A DNA stretch of 64,000 bases from Roseovarius sp. ZX-A-9 (GCF_028369135.1 NZ_JAPWHW010000016.1:1-64000), one strand, 5' to 3'; counted from the stretch's first letter, positions 9,055 to 19,200 are shown. Numbers and translations are program-made. Notes: generated by a model from the sequence alone, not told the origin.

Positions 9055-9201
9055 ATGATTAGGCTGTTTTCGACCTGCAAAGAACGCCGCGACCGTAAAC
9101 TGAAAACCCTGCCGCACGACCTGCCGCCCCACATTATGCGCGACATCGGCCTGACACCCTGGCCCGAACGCCAACGTTTGCCCTTTCAACCGCTCTGGTG
9201 A
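9055..9201 (+). CDS. DUF1127 (YjiS-like) small protein
   Basis: A 48-residue, Arg-rich protein. Its core reads LPPHIMRDIGLTPWPERQR, matching the DUF1127 signature (LRDIGLT after a short Arg/Lys-rich helix). AAAGGA lies six bases before the ATG, a strong ribosome site. DUF1127 proteins are short, abundant in alphaproteobacteria, and some have been linked to RNA binding and to phosphate or carbon metabolism. It lies 11 bases after the DsbA-like gene and its stop runs into a possible GTG start of the next gene. Confidence 0.75.
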   Translation: MIRLFSTCKERRDRKLKTLPHDLPPHIMRDIGLTPWPERQRLPFQPLW

Positions 9202-9224
9202 GCGACCAAACCGCAGGAACCACC

Positions 9225-9722
9225 ATGCCCGACACATTACCGACGCTTCACATGCTTTGCGGGAAGATTGCGGCTGGGAAATCCACCTTAGCGACCCGCC
9301 TCGCAGACCTCCCGCAAACGGTCCGGATCACCGAGGACGACTGGCTTAAGGCACTCTTCGCCGACGAACTGAACTCCTTGTCCGATTACAAGCGATGTTC
9401 CGCGCAACTCAGGCAGATCATGGCGCCCCACATTGCCGCTTTGTTGAATGCGAGGGTTTCGGTAGTGCTGGACTTTCCGGCCAACACCGTCGAACAGCGC
9501 CGCTGGATGCGCGGCGTTATTGAGATGTCCAAGGCCGCCCATTACCTCCACGTGCTGAATGTGCCGGACGACGTCTGCCTTGCGAGGCTGCGCAGACGTC
9601 GCCTGCAAGGCGATCACCCCTTCTCGGTGACCGAGGCCCAGTTTCGTCAATTCTCCCGTCACTTTTCGTCGCCGTCACCGGATGAGAGCTTCAATGTCAT
9701 CTGGCACGAAGGCGGCGGATAG
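9225..9722 (+). CDS. P-loop ATP-binding protein, kinase-like (zeta-toxin/AAA_33 type)
   Basis: A 165-residue protein with a Walker A motif at about residues 13-21 (GKIAAGKST), an Asp-Asp pair after TVRITED, and a late Arg-rich lid (LARLRRRRLQGDHPFSV), the plan of small AAA_33 kinases. These often phosphorylate small molecules such as antibiotics or sugars, or modify RNA ends; the substrate here cannot be told. ATG at 9225 with AGGAAC upstream is preferred; a GTG at 9198 overlapping the previous stop is possible and would add nine residues. The ATP-grasp and kinase HRD motifs are absent. It is probably co-transcribed with wrbA and the EamA gene. Confidence 0.75.
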   Translation: MPDTLPTLHMLCGKIAAGKSTLATRLADLPQTVRITEDDWLKALFADELNSLSDYKRCSAQLRQIMAPHIAALLNARVSVVLDFPANTVEQRRWMRGVIEMSKAAHYLHVLNVPDDVCLARLRRRRLQGDHPFSVTEAQFRQFSRHFSSPSPDESFNVIWHEGGG

Positions 9723-9807
9723 CCCGGCCAGAATTGCTAGTGCCGGCTCCGGCATAGGCACGAACGCCAGCTTCCTACTCCCAACGCCCGACCTAACGAG
9801 GCTCCTC

Positions 9808-10755
9808 ATGACACGCACCACTGACATTTTCCTTACCGCGCTCGCCCCCGCGATCTGGGGCAGCACCTACCTCGTGACAACCGAAGCGCTGCCTGATGGC
9901 TACCCGGTCACCCTTGCCGCCCTGCGTGCGCTGCCAGCCGGTTTGCTGCTGCTCGCCGTCACGCGTTGCCTGCCCTCCCGTGCCTGGATCGGGCGGGCCT
10001 TCCTTCTTGGCAGTTTCAATTTCGCGCTCTTCTGGGTGTTGTTGTTCGTGGCCGCTTACCGGCTCCCCGGCGGGGTGGCGGCGACGCTGGGGGCGTTGCA
10101 GGCAATGATGGTCATCGTGATGGCGCGCGGCTGGCTGGGCACGCCGATCCGGGCGGGCGCAGTGGCAGCGGCGGCGACGGGGGTGATCGGAGTGGCGCTG
10201 CTGCTCATCGGCCCGGAGGCTGACCTTGATCCCATCGGCATCGCCGCAGGCCTTGGTGGGGCTGCGTCAATGGCGGCGGGCACCGTGCTCAGCCGAAAAT
10301 GGCAGCCGCCGGTCTCGGTCCTCAGTTTCACCGCTTGGCAACTGACCGCCGGCGGCCTGATCCTGTTTCCTCTCGCACTGATCATCGAGCCGCCCTTGCC
10401 GCCACTTTCCGCGACCAATCTCGGCGGGCTTGTGTGGTTGGGCCTGATCGGCGCTGCGGCGACCTATGCGCTCTGGTTCAGGGGTGTGGCGCGGCTGGAG
10501 CCCGGCGCAGTTTCCATGCTCGGCATGATGAGCCCGGTGACGGCGGTGATCCTTGGCTGGATCTGGCTCGATCAGTCACTGTCGCCGATGCAGATTCTCG
10601 GAGCGGCGATCGTCCTCGGTTCGGTCTGGGCAGGACAGCGCACCAACCGGCCGAGGGGATCCGCTGCCCGCGTACCGCCGCTTGCCTCACGGGTGCGCCT
10701 TGATCCATCCTCTGAAACCGGCATGTTCGGGGCACACCGGTTTAAGCAAAGCTGA
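9808..10755 (+). CDS. EamA/DMT family transporter
   Basis: A 315-residue inner-membrane protein with about ten hydrophobic segments arranged as two EamA repeats. The N-terminal motif PAIWGSTYLVTTEALP and the second-repeat GLIGAAATYALWFRGVARLEPG are typical of drug/metabolite exporters of the YedA/RhtA kind. The start at 9808 has GAGG seven bases upstream and begins the first helix; the extension to 9682 overlaps the preceding gene and is hydrophilic. A soluble tail of about 30 residues follows the last helix. The substrate is unknown; position after wrbA and the DsbA-like gene hints at export of a toxic metabolite. Confidence 0.88.
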   Translation: MTRTTDIFLTALAPAIWGSTYLVTTEALPDGYPVTLAALRALPAGLLLLAVTRCLPSRAWIGRAFLLGSFNFALFWVLLFVAAYRLPGGVAATLGALQAMMVIVMARGWLGTPIRAGAVAAAATGVIGVALLLIGPEADLDPIGIAAGLGGAASMAAGTVLSRKWQPPVSVLSFTAWQLTAGGLILFPLALIIEPPLPPLSATNLGGLVWLGLIGAAATYALWFRGVARLEPGAVSMLGMMSPVTAVILGWIWLDQSLSPMQILGAAIVLGSVWAGQRTNRPRGSAARVPPLASRVRLDPSSETGMFGAHRFKQS

Positions 10756-10778
10756 AAACATCAATCAGGAGAAGCTCC

Positions 10779-11222
10779 ATGGCTCAACGTGATTTCACTG
10801 TTCGCGCCCTTGGCGAGATTGCCATCCGCTGCATTGATTTCGACGCAATGGTCGCGTTTTATCGCGATGTGATCGGGTTGGAGCCGTTCAATGATCCGGA
10901 CAATGGCCGAATCGTTTTCTTTCGTATCGCTGACGGCTTTGGCGGCCATACCACCGTTTTGGCCCTGTTTCGCCACGACATCGAAGGCGCTGGCCACACC
11001 AAGGCAAGCGACGTACCCCCCGCGACCGGTCCGGGCTCCTCGCTCCATCATCTTGCGCTCAGCCTGCCATGGGACGAACAGGAAGCGGTCATCGCGTGGT
11101 ACGAAAAACTCGGCCGGGAATATAGCGTTGAAACATTCGATTGGGTCGGTTGGCGTGGTGTCTTCACGTCCGATCCGGACGGCAACACTGTCGAACTCGT
11201 TGCAAAAGAACCGGATACTTGA
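10779..11222 (+). CDS. VOC family (glyoxalase/bleomycin resistance) protein
   Basis: A 147-residue single-domain vicinal-oxygen-chelate protein: IAIRCIDFDAMVAFYRDVIGL at the N-terminus, a central SLHHLALSLP and the C-terminal DPDGNTVELV, which supplies the usual glutamate ligand. AGGAGA lies seven bases before the ATG. Such proteins bind or isomerise small molecules as dimers; the substrate cannot be named from sequence. It follows the EamA gene by 23 bases and is probably the last gene of that unit. Confidence 0.85.
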   Translation: MAQRDFTVRALGEIAIRCIDFDAMVAFYRDVIGLEPFNDPDNGRIVFFRIADGFGGHTTVLALFRHDIEGAGHTKASDVPPATGPGSSLHHLALSLPWDEQEAVIAWYEKLGREYSVETFDWVGWRGVFTSDPDGNTVELVAKEPDT

Positions 11223-11438
11223 CCGACGAACTCTCCTTGGCAGGCTCAGCGAATGAAATGCATGCTGTGAACTATTCTACCATGAGCGGGATTTGAGCCT
11301 TCGCCCCGAACTCGGCCCCGACCAGACAAGCGCGCAAAGCCGGCTGGCATAGTCTGAGGCAGATTGTGGAGAATCTTTGAGGCTCAGAATACCAACATCC
11401 CCTTGGAAACATGAAGAATTGACTTTTTTTGGGGGGTA

Positions 11439-11524
11439 TGGTGCCCAGGAGAGGACTCGAACCTCCACATCCTTGCGAATACTAGCACCTGAAGCTAGCG
11501 CGTCTACCATTCCGCCACCTGGGC
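11439..11524 (-). tRNA. tRNA-Leu (anticodon CAG)
   Basis: Read on the minus strand, the 86-base gene starts GCCCAGG and ends CCTGGGC-A-CCA, so the seven-base acceptor stem pairs perfectly and CCA is encoded. The anticodon loop reads CTTCAGGTG, giving CAG and decoding CUG, the main leucine codon of this genome. A T-arm with GGTTCGAGTCC and a long variable arm typical of class II tRNA-Leu are present. No integrated element is seen at its 3' side. Confidence 0.97.
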
Positions 11525-11679
11525 AGGTGTCGTGAGCCGTGCATGTAGCCCCGGGGCGCGGTGGTGTCAACGGCATTTTGCCGCGCGGCGCAAATTGCCA
11601 TAGCGCCTTGTCCAGAGCGCGCCTTGCGAGTAGGACTGAGGGCGGAAAATTCTTTGTCCAAAGGTCCGGAGGCTCGTTG

Positions 11680-12660
11680 ATGTCCAAACTCGTCACCATC
11701 TACGGTGGATCAGGTTTTGTCGGGCGCTACATTGCGCGGCGGTTGGCCAAGGATGGCTGGCGTATTCGTGTCGCTGTGCGGCGACCGCACGAGGCGGGAA
11801 TCGTCACTCCTTACGGCGTCGTCGGACAGGTTGCGCCGGCGCTGTGCAATATCCGTGATGACGACAGCGTGCGCTCTGTCATGCAAGGCGCGGATGTGGT
11901 GATCAACTGCGTCGGCACGTTCGACCGCAAGGGCAAGAACAATTTCGACGCCGTGCAAAACGAGGGCGCGGCACGTATCGCGCGGATCGCCGCCGAGACG
12001 GGCGTGACGCGCATGGTTCATATTTCAGCCATCGGCGCGGATGCAGAGGCGGACAGTGAATACGCCCGGTCCAAGGGCCGTGGCGAGGCCGCTGTATTGG
12101 AACATTTCCCCAGCGCCGTGATCCTGCGCCCGTCGGTGATCTTCGGGCCTGAGGATGCCTTCTTTAACCGGTTTGCCGGTTTGACCCGGCTGGGGCCGGT
12201 ACTGCCTGTGGTCGGGGCCGGCACAAAGTTTCAGCCCGTCTATGTCGATGACGTGGCCGCCGCAGCCGTGATGGGTGCGTCGGGCAAGGCCGCGCCCGGC
12301 ATCTACGAACTGGGTGGCCCGGACGTGAACACGTTCCGCGAGTTGATGGAGCAGATGTTGCATGTCATTCGGCGGCGTCGCATCGTGATGAACATCCCGT
12401 TCTGGATCGCATCGGTGATGGCGGGTGTGATGGAATTGGTGCAGACGGTTTCGTTGGGCCTTATCCCGCCGCAGATCACTCGCGATCAGGTGGCAACCCT
12501 GCGTCATGACAACGTGGTGAGCGACGGTGCAAAGGGGTTTGCCGATCTCGGGATCGAGCCGAGTGCGTTGGAGGCTGTTCTGCCCGATTATCTGTGGCGG
12601 TTCCGGCCCGCAGGTCAGTACGAGGCGATCAAGGAGTCGGCTGGCAACCTGCGCGCCTGA
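11680..12660 (+). CDS. Complex I NDUFA9-like subunit family protein (atypical SDR)
   Basis: A 326-residue atypical short-chain dehydrogenase fold with the nucleotide motif [15 protein letters not shown] at residues 7-21, [15 protein letters not shown] loop and VHISAIGAD. It matches the NDUFA9-like (NAD-dependent epimerase/NADH:ubiquinone oxidoreductase accessory) family widespread in alphaproteobacteria; in mitochondria the relative is a structural subunit of complex I. ATG at 11680 has CCGGAGG upstream; the longer in-frame start at 11539 would run into the tRNA promoter region. No nuo genes are nearby, so a complex I role rests on family membership. Confidence 0.85.
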   Translation: MSKLVTIYGGSGFVGRYIARRLAKDGWRIRVAVRRPHEAGIVTPYGVVGQVAPALCNIRDDDSVRSVMQGADVVINCVGTFDRKGKNNFDAVQNEGAARIARIAAETGVTRMVHISAIGADAEADSEYARSKGRGEAAVLEHFPSAVILRPSVIFGPEDAFFNRFAGLTRLGPVLPVVGAGTKFQPVYVDDVAAAAVMGASGKAAPGIYELGGPDVNTFRELMEQMLHVIRRRRIVMNIPFWIASVMAGVMELVQTVSLGLIPPQITRDQVATLRHDNVVSDGAKGFADLGIEPSALEAVLPDYLWRFRPAGQYEAIKESAGNLRA

Positions 12661-12790
12661 GATAATTTGCGTTTGATCTGAAACGGATATAGTGCGAGAC
12701 GCATCGCATCGTTCGAACGCCGTGGCTGTTTTGGCAAGGATCAGGGCTGAGGGTTTGTGCCAAACGCAATGAAATTTCGGGAACTTTCTG

Positions 12791-13594
12791 ATGTCTGACA
12801 CCACTCTGGTCGCGGCCTTTCTGGGGCTGATCGAAGGGCTGACCGAGTTCATTCCGGTGTCATCCACGGGGCATCTGCTGTTGTTCGGGCATTTCCTGGG
12901 GTTCGACAGCCCCGGACGGACCTTTGAAGTTGTCATTCAACTAGGTGCTGTGCTGGCGATCCTGACGGTCTATTTTGGAAGACTGACGGGTGTTATGTGC
13001 GCGGCGCCGCATGATCCGGCGGCGCGTCGGTTCCTGTGGGCAGTGCTGGTCGCGTTCCTGCCGGCTGTGCTGGTTGGCGTGATGGCGCACGGTTTCATCA
13101 AGACAGTGCTCTTTGAATCGCCGATGCTGGTCGCCATGATGTTGATCATCGGCGGTGTTGTCCTGCTGTTTGTCGACCGCTACGCCCCTGATCCGCGGCA
13201 TGATGATGCGATGGATCTGCCACTGGGCATCGCGTTCACGATCGGTCTGTTTCAATGTCTTGCGATGGTACCAGGCACCAGCCGCTCTGGCGCGACCATC
13301 GTCGGTGCGCTGCTGATGGGTGTCAGCAAACGGGCTGCCGCCGAGTTTTCCTTCTTCCTCTCGATCCCGACCATGGCGGGCGCCTTCGGCTATGACCTGT
13401 GGAAGAACCGCGATGTGCTGGACCTGAGTGCGATGGGGGATATCGCCATCGGCTTTGCGCTGGCTTTTGTCACGGCGGTGTTCGTCGTGAAGGGTGTTTT
13501 GAATTTCATCAGCCGCAATGGCTACGCCTTTTTCGGATGGTGGCGAATCATCGTGGGGGTTTGCGCGATGGGTATGATGTGGGCTGGGCTCTAA
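12791..13594 (+). CDS. uppP: Undecaprenyl-diphosphatase UppP (BacA)
   Basis: A 267-residue integral membrane phosphatase that recycles undecaprenyl pyrophosphate, the lipid carrier for peptidoglycan and surface polysaccharides; it can give bacitracin resistance. Both family signatures are intact: [20 protein letters not shown] near the N-terminus and [20 protein letters not shown] in the middle, which form the active site facing the periplasm. About eight hydrophobic helices are visible, and the length is normal for the family. It stands alone between the NDUFA9-like gene and gltD, with 130 and 145 bases on either side. Confidence 0.96.
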   Translation: MSDTTLVAAFLGLIEGLTEFIPVSSTGHLLLFGHFLGFDSPGRTFEVVIQLGAVLAILTVYFGRLTGVMCAAPHDPAARRFLWAVLVAFLPAVLVGVMAHGFIKTVLFESPMLVAMMLIIGGVVLLFVDRYAPDPRHDDAMDLPLGIAFTIGLFQCLAMVPGTSRSGATIVGALLMGVSKRAAAEFSFFLSIPTMAGAFGYDLWKNRDVLDLSAMGDIAIGFALAFVTAVFVVKGVLNFISRNGYAFFGWWRIIVGVCAMGMMWAGL

Positions 13595-13739
13595 ATAGGT
13601 ATCACTTGTTTACTATTATTTTCGATCATTCGTTAACAATTTGGATTTCCCGGATTTATTTCTGAAGTTAGGTCACAACTGCTGACTTTTATTTCCGAAC
13701 CGGACGTATTAGAACGGCGCATCAATGAAAGGTGCGCCC

Positions 13740-15173
13740 GTGGCCAATGATCCTATGCTGAAATTCGTAACCGTGCCCCGGGACATGCCGGAAAAGCGTG
13801 CCCCTGATCTACGGAGCCAGGATTTCCACGAGATTTACGCCGAGTACGCCGACGCCAAGGCGAAAGAGCAGGCGAGCCGGTGCAGCCAGTGCGGCGTGCC
13901 CTACTGCCAGACCCACTGTCCGCTGCACAACAACATCCCCGACTGGCTGCGCCTGACCGCCTCGGGGCGGCTGCAAGAGGCGTACGAGCTGAGCCAGGCA
14001 ACGAATACCTTCCCCGAGATTTGCGGCCGCATCTGCCCGCAGGACCGGCTGTGCGAGGGCAACTGCGTGATCGAGCAGTCCGGCCACGGCACCGTGACCA
14101 TCGGCGCCGTCGAGAAATACATCACCGACACCGCATGGGATCAGGGCTGGGTCCAGCCGATCGCGCCCATCAGCGAACGCCCCGAGAGCGTCGGCATCAT
14201 CGGCGCAGGCCCCGGCGGGCTGGCGGCTGCGGATGTTCTGCGCCGCGCGGGCCTGCAGGTGACGGTCTATGACCGCTACGACCGGGGCGGCGGGCTGATG
14301 ACCTACGGCATTCCGGGGTTCAAGCTGGAAAAGGACGTGGTGATCCGCCGCATCGAGCAGCTTGAGCAAGGCGGCGTCGAACTGAAGCTGAATTGCGAGG
14401 TTGGCACCGATATCTCTTTCGGTGCGATCCGGGGCAAGCATGACGCGGTGATCATCGCCACGGGCGTCTATAAATCACGCGAATTGCAGGGGCCGGGCGC
14501 AGGGGCCGCGGGCATCGTGCGGGCAATCGACTACCTGACTGCATCAAGCAAGCAGTGGTTTGGCGACGCGGTGCCAGAGATCGACAGCGGCGAGTTGAAC
14601 GCCAGTGGCAAGCGCGTCGTCGTCATCGGCGGCGGCGATACGGCGATGGATTGCGTGCGCACCGCGATCCGGCAGGGAGCGACATCTGTAAAATGCCTCT
14701 ACCGTCGCGATCGGGCGAACATGCCCGGCAGCCAGCGCGAAGTGAACAACGCCGAGGAAGAAGGCGTGATCTTTGAATGGTTGAGCGCGCCCAAGGGGTT
14801 CCTGGGCGATCCGATCACGGCGGTGAAGGTGCAGAAAATGCGCCTTGGTGCCCCCGATGCGACGGGCCGGCAAAGACCCGAAGAGATCGAGGGCGCCGAG
14901 TATGACGAGCCTGCCGATCTGGTGATCAAGGCCTTGGGCTTTGAGCCAGAGGACCTGCCGGGGCTGTGGGAGCAGCCAGAACTGGCAGTGACCCGCTGGG
15001 GCACGATCAAGGCCGAATTCACCTCTGGGCGCACCGAGATGGACGGCGTCTATGCGGTGGGCGACATCGTGCGCGGTGCCAGCCTTGTGGTCTGGGCTAT
15101 CCGCGACGGGCGCGACACGGCAGCGGCGGTGTTGGCGGATATCGACGCCGCGGCGACAATGGCGGCGGAATAA
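13740..15173 (+). CDS. gltD: Glutamate synthase small subunit (NADPH)
   Basis: The 477-residue beta subunit of bacterial glutamate synthase, which passes electrons from NADPH through FAD and Fe-S centres to GltB. The N-terminal cysteine clusters are CSQCGVPYCQTHCP and CGRICPQDRLCEGNC; the FAD motif is GAGPGGLAAADVLR and the NADPH motif VVVIGGGDTAMDCVRTA. A GTG start at 13740 (protein MANDPMLKF) is preferred since AAAGGTG lies seven bases upstream and the family begins this way; an ATG at 13725 would add five residues. The 145-base upstream region is markedly A+T-rich and probably holds the promoter. The gltB gene follows 1.05 kb later, after two GFA genes. Confidence 0.95.
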   Translation: MANDPMLKFVTVPRDMPEKRAPDLRSQDFHEIYAEYADAKAKEQASRCSQCGVPYCQTHCPLHNNIPDWLRLTASGRLQEAYELSQATNTFPEICGRICPQDRLCEGNCVIEQSGHGTVTIGAVEKYITDTAWDQGWVQPIAPISERPESVGIIGAGPGGLAAADVLRRAGLQVTVYDRYDRGGGLMTYGIPGFKLEKDVVIRRIEQLEQGGVELKLNCEVGTDISFGAIRGKHDAVIIATGVYKSRELQGPGAGAAGIVRAIDYLTASSKQWFGDAVPEIDSGELNASGKRVVVIGGGDTAMDCVRTAIRQGATSVKCLYRRDRANMPGSQREVNNAEEEGVIFEWLSAPKGFLGDPITAVKVQKMRLGAPDATGRQRPEEIEGAEYDEPADLVIKALGFEPEDLPGLWEQPELAVTRWGTIKAEFTSGRTEMDGVYAVGDIVRGASLVVWAIRDGRDTAAAVLADIDAAATMAAE

Positions 15174-15179
15174 GGCGGA

Positions 15180-15209
15180 TCGGTATCACGTCGGTAAGAC
15201 GTCGGTATT
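15180..15209 (+). repeat. Three 11-base direct repeats (TCGGTAW-type)
   Basis: Three units of TCGGTAWN plus a three-base ACG linker, at 15180, 15191 and 15202, with an exact 11-base period. It begins seven bases after the gltD stop codon. The reverse complement reads GATACCGA-N3, the same unit and period as the repeat at 51323-51352, which lies in the opposite orientation also just after a stop codon. Function unknown. Confidence 0.65.
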
Positions 15210-15287
15210 TGGACCGTATGAAAATCGGCGTGGCGGCAATGGCGGGTCAGCAAAGCTGACCCAAGCAGATCAAGGGACTGGCAGGCA

Positions 15288-15713
15288 ATGGCGGAGAAAA
15301 CCGGAAGATGCATGTGCGGCGCGGTAAGCTTTACCGCCCAGGGCACGCTCGACCGTTTCAACATTTGTGCTTGCGACATGTGCCGCCGGGTGACGGGATC
15401 GCAGTTCTTCAGTGTCTGGCTGCGGATGGATGACGTGGACATGACCGGTGCCGAGCATATTCGCACGCTGCAAAGCTCCGATTGGGCCGAACGCGCGTTT
15501 TGCGGAAAATGCGGATCGGCCCTGTGGTATCGGCCAACGGACAACTCCGACGGTGTCGGGCTGTCGCTGGGACTGTTTGACGATATCGCCGGGCTGGAGG
15601 CCGATAATCACTGGTACACGGACAAGGAAATTTGCCGGACCGTGAAATTGGCCCCCGCGCACACCATGACCGAGGCCGAGACTCATGCGCAATTCGGCGG
15701 CGGGGCGGTCTGA
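15288..15713 (+). CDS. GFA family (CENP-V/GFA domain) protein
   Basis: A 141-residue zinc-binding protein of the glutathione-dependent formaldehyde-activating enzyme family. The zinc cysteines are in GRCMCGAVSF, in NICACDMCRR and in FCGKCGSALWY, the standard three-part pattern. Most members of this family have unknown substrates, and glutathione-formaldehyde activity should not be assumed. It lies between gltD and gltB together with a second GFA gene (15799-16230) of near equal length and the same motifs, suggesting an old tandem duplication. Confidence 0.88.
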   Translation: MAEKTGRCMCGAVSFTAQGTLDRFNICACDMCRRVTGSQFFSVWLRMDDVDMTGAEHIRTLQSSDWAERAFCGKCGSALWYRPTDNSDGVGLSLGLFDDIAGLEADNHWYTDKEICRTVKLAPAHTMTEAETHAQFGGGAV

Positions 15714-15798
15714 TGCGGCAGCTGGCCCAGCGCCCGAAACAGACCCTGTGCGGACGCGTTCGTAACCTGCGTGGATTGCGCAGCGAGAGGATCGCCGC

Positions 15799-16230
15799 AT
15801 GAGCATGTTGGGACGATGCCTGTGCGGCGCGGTGCAACTGCATGTGGCGCGACATTCGCAAGAAATGTCGGCCTGCCATTGCCGGATGTGCCGCCGCTGG
15901 GCGGGCGGTGCGATGCTGGGATTTCTGGCGCCGAAGGATGCGGTCGAGGTGACGGGGCCTGTCAGGCTCTATGTCAGTTCGCCGCTGGCCGAGCGCGCGT
16001 TTTGCGGCACCTGCGGATCGCAGCTCTGGCTGCGTGGAACCGGTGCGACGGAGGACGGCAATCTGGAGCTTTCGCCGGGCCTGTTCGACGATGGAGAGTT
16101 GCGCCTGGTGCGCGAAATTTACGCCGATGATCAGCCGCATGGGCTGGCCTTTGTCGGGGATCACACGCGGGTGAGCAAACAACAATACGAAGCGGACTGG
16201 CCGTCCGTGGATGAGGGAGACGAGATATGA
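15799..16230 (+). CDS. GFA family (CENP-V/GFA domain) protein
   Basis: A 143-residue paralogue of the preceding gene: GRCLCGAVQLHV, ACHCRMCRRWAGGAM and AFCGTCGSQLWLR carry the zinc cysteines, and SPGLFDDGELRLVREIYADD parallels LSLGLFDDIAGL in its neighbour. The ATG has AGAGGAT upstream. Its stop codon overlaps the gltB start (ATGA), so translation of gltB is probably coupled to it. The tight link with gltB argues that it is a regular member of the glutamate synthase operon; any biochemical tie to glutamate or ammonia is unknown. Confidence 0.88.
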   Translation: MSMLGRCLCGAVQLHVARHSQEMSACHCRMCRRWAGGAMLGFLAPKDAVEVTGPVRLYVSSPLAERAFCGTCGSQLWLRGTGATEDGNLELSPGLFDDGELRLVREIYADDQPHGLAFVGDHTRVSKQQYEADWPSVDEGDEI

Positions 16231-19200
16231 CCGAATACAACGCCGAGTGGGTCCGGGCCGAAGAAGCCAAGCGCAACTGGCTGGCCGAGAACGGCATGTA
16301 TGCCCATGACGAGGAGCATTCATCCTGCGGGGTCGGTCTGGTGGTGTCGATCAACGGCAAGCCCAGCCGCAAGGTGGTGCAGGCGGGCATCGACGCGCTC
16401 AAGGCGATCTGGCACCGCGGCGCGGTCGATGCCGACGGCAAGACCGGCGATGGCGCGGGCATCCATGTGCAGATCGCCGTGCCGTTCTTCTATGATGCGA
16501 TCCGGCGCACCGGGCACGAGCCGCACGAGGATCAACTGGTCGCCATCGGTCAGGTCTTTCTGCCGCGCACCGATTTTGGCGCGCAGGAAATGTGCCGTAC
16601 CATCGTCGAGACCGAAGTGCTGCGCATGGGGCACACGATCTATGGCTGGCGGCATGTGCCGGTCGATATCACCTGCCTGGGCGAGAAGGCCAACGCGACC
16701 CGGCCCGAGATCGAGCAGATCATGATCTCGAACGCCAAGGGCATCGAGGAAGAGGCGTTTGAGCGCGAGCTTTACGTCATTCGCCGCCGGATCGAGAAAG
16801 CCGTCGTGGCGGCAGGGATTGCCGGGTTTTACATCGCGTCGCTCAGCTGTCGCAGCATCATCTACAAGGGCATGATGCTGGCCGAACAGGTGGCGGTGTT
16901 CTACCCCGATCTGATGGACGAGCGTTTCAAGTCCGCCTTTGCGATCTACCACCAGCGCTATTCCACCAACACCTTTCCGCAGTGGTGGCTGGCGCAGCCG
17001 TTCCGGATGCTGGCTCATAACGGCGAGATCAACACGCTGAAGGGCAACATGACCTGGATGAAGAGCCACGAGATCCGCATGGCGTCTTCGGCGTTCGGGG
17101 ATCTGGCCGAGGATATCAAGCCGATCATCGCCGGAGGATCATCGGACAGTGCCGCGCTGGATGCGGTGTTCGAGGTGCTGGTGCGCGCGGGCCGCTCTGC
17201 CCCGATGGCCAAGACGATGCTGGTGCCCGAATCGTGGTCCAAGCAGGCCGAGGACCTGCCGCAGGCGTGGCGCGACATGTATTCCTACTGCAACTCGGTC
17301 ATGGAGCCGTGGGACGGCCCCGCCGCCCTGGCGATGACCGATGGCCGCTGGGTCTGTGCGGGGCTGGACCGCAACGGGCTGCGGCCGATGCGCTATGTGG
17401 TGACAGGCGACGGGCTACTGATCGCGGGCAGCGAGGCGGGCATGGTGCCCATCGACGAGGCCAGCGTGCGCGAAAAGGGCGCGCTGGGGCCGGGTCAGAT
17501 GCTGGCCGTGGACATGAAGGCGGGGCAGATGTTCCGCGACCACGAGATCAAGGACAAGCTGGCCGGCGCCCAGCCCTTTGGCGAATGGGTGGGCCGGATC
17601 AACGATCTGGAAGAGACCCTGAGCGTGGTCAGCGAAGAGCCGATGCATACCGGGGGCGACCTGCGCCGCCGCCAGATCGCGGCGGGCTATACCATCGAGG
17701 AGCTGGAACAGATCCTGGCACCGATGGGTGAGGACGGCAAAGAGGCGATTGCGTCGATGGGTGACGATACGCCCAGCGCGGTGCTGAGTGCCAAGTACCG
17801 CCCGCTGAGCCATTTCTTCCGGCAGAATTTCAGCCAGGTCACCAACCCGCCGATTGACAGTTTGCGCGAATACCGGGTGATGAGCCTCAAGACCCGGTTC
17901 GGCAACCTCAAGAACGTGCTGGACGAAAGCAGCGCGCAGACCGAGATCCTGGTGCTGGAAAGCCCGTTCATCGGCAACGCGCAATGGACCGTGCTGATGC
18001 AGCAGTTCAACGCCGACGTGACCGAGATCGACTGTACCTTTGCGCCCGGACCGGGTGCGTTGCAGGCCGGGCTGAAACGCATCCGCGCCGAAGCCGAGGA
18101 TGCGGTGCGCTCTGGCGCGGGGCATCTGGTGCTGACCGATCAATACAGCAGCGCGGAGCGGATCGGCATGCCGATGATCCTCGCCACCTCCGCCGTGCAC
18201 AGCCATCTGACGCGCAAGGGGCTGCGGACCTTCACCTCGCTCAACGTGCGGTCAGCCGAATGTATCGACCCGCATTACTTTGCCGTGCTGGTGGGCGCGG
18301 GTGCGACAGTGGTCAACGCCTACCTGGCCGAGGATTCGCTCGCCGACCGGATCGAACGGGGCCTGCTGGAAGGCACGCTGACCGAGGCCGTGGCGCGTTA
18401 TCGCAAGGCGATTGACGCGGGCCTGTTGAAAATCATGTCGAAGATGGGGATTTCGGTGATTTCCTCCTATCGCGGGGGCCTCAATTTCGAGGCCATCGGC
18501 CTAAGTCGCGCGATGTGCGCCGAGTATTTCCCCGGTCTTGTAAGCCGGATCAGCGGTATCGGCGTCAGCGGTATCCAGACCAAGCTGGAAGAAGTGCATG
18601 CACGGGCCTACGGCGCGGCCGAGAACGTCCTGCCCATCGGCGGGTTTTACAAGGCGCGCAAATCGGGCGAGAGCCACGCCTGGGGCGCGCAGACCATGCA
18701 TATGATGCAGACCGCCTGCAACACCGCCAGCTATGAGTTGTGGAAACGCTATAGCGCGGCGATGCAGGCCAATCCGCCCATTCACCTGCGCGATCTGATG
18801 GCGATCAAGCCGCTGGGCAATGCCGTGCCCATCGAAGAGGTCGAAAGCGTGACCGCGATCCGCAAGCGGTTCGTGACACCGGGGATGTCGCTGGGGGCCC
18901 TCAGCCCCGAGGCGCACAAGACGCTGAACGTGGCTATGAACCGTATCGGCGCACGCAGCGACAGTGGCGAAGGCGGCGAAGATCCGGCGCATTTCCTGCC
19001 CGAACCGAATGGCGACAACCCGTCGGCCAAGATCAAACAGGTCGCCTCGGGGCGGTTTGGTGTGACGGCGGAATACCTCAACCAATGCGAAGAACTGGAA
19101 ATCAAGGTGGCGCAGGGTGCCAAGCCCGGCGAAGGCGGCCAGTTGCCCGGCATGAAGGTGACAGAGCTGATTGCGCGCCTGCGCCATGCGACACCCGGCG

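Noticed and set aside
11423..11438. T7-G6 run beside the tRNA as a terminator or phase-variable tract
   Set aside because: For the minus-strand tRNA this reads as C then A, not a U-run, and there is no reading frame it could switch.
13725..13739. ATG start for gltD at 13725
   Set aside because: The GTG at 13740 has a good ribosome site inside these 15 bases and gives the usual MANDPMLKF start. The ATG has no ribosome site.
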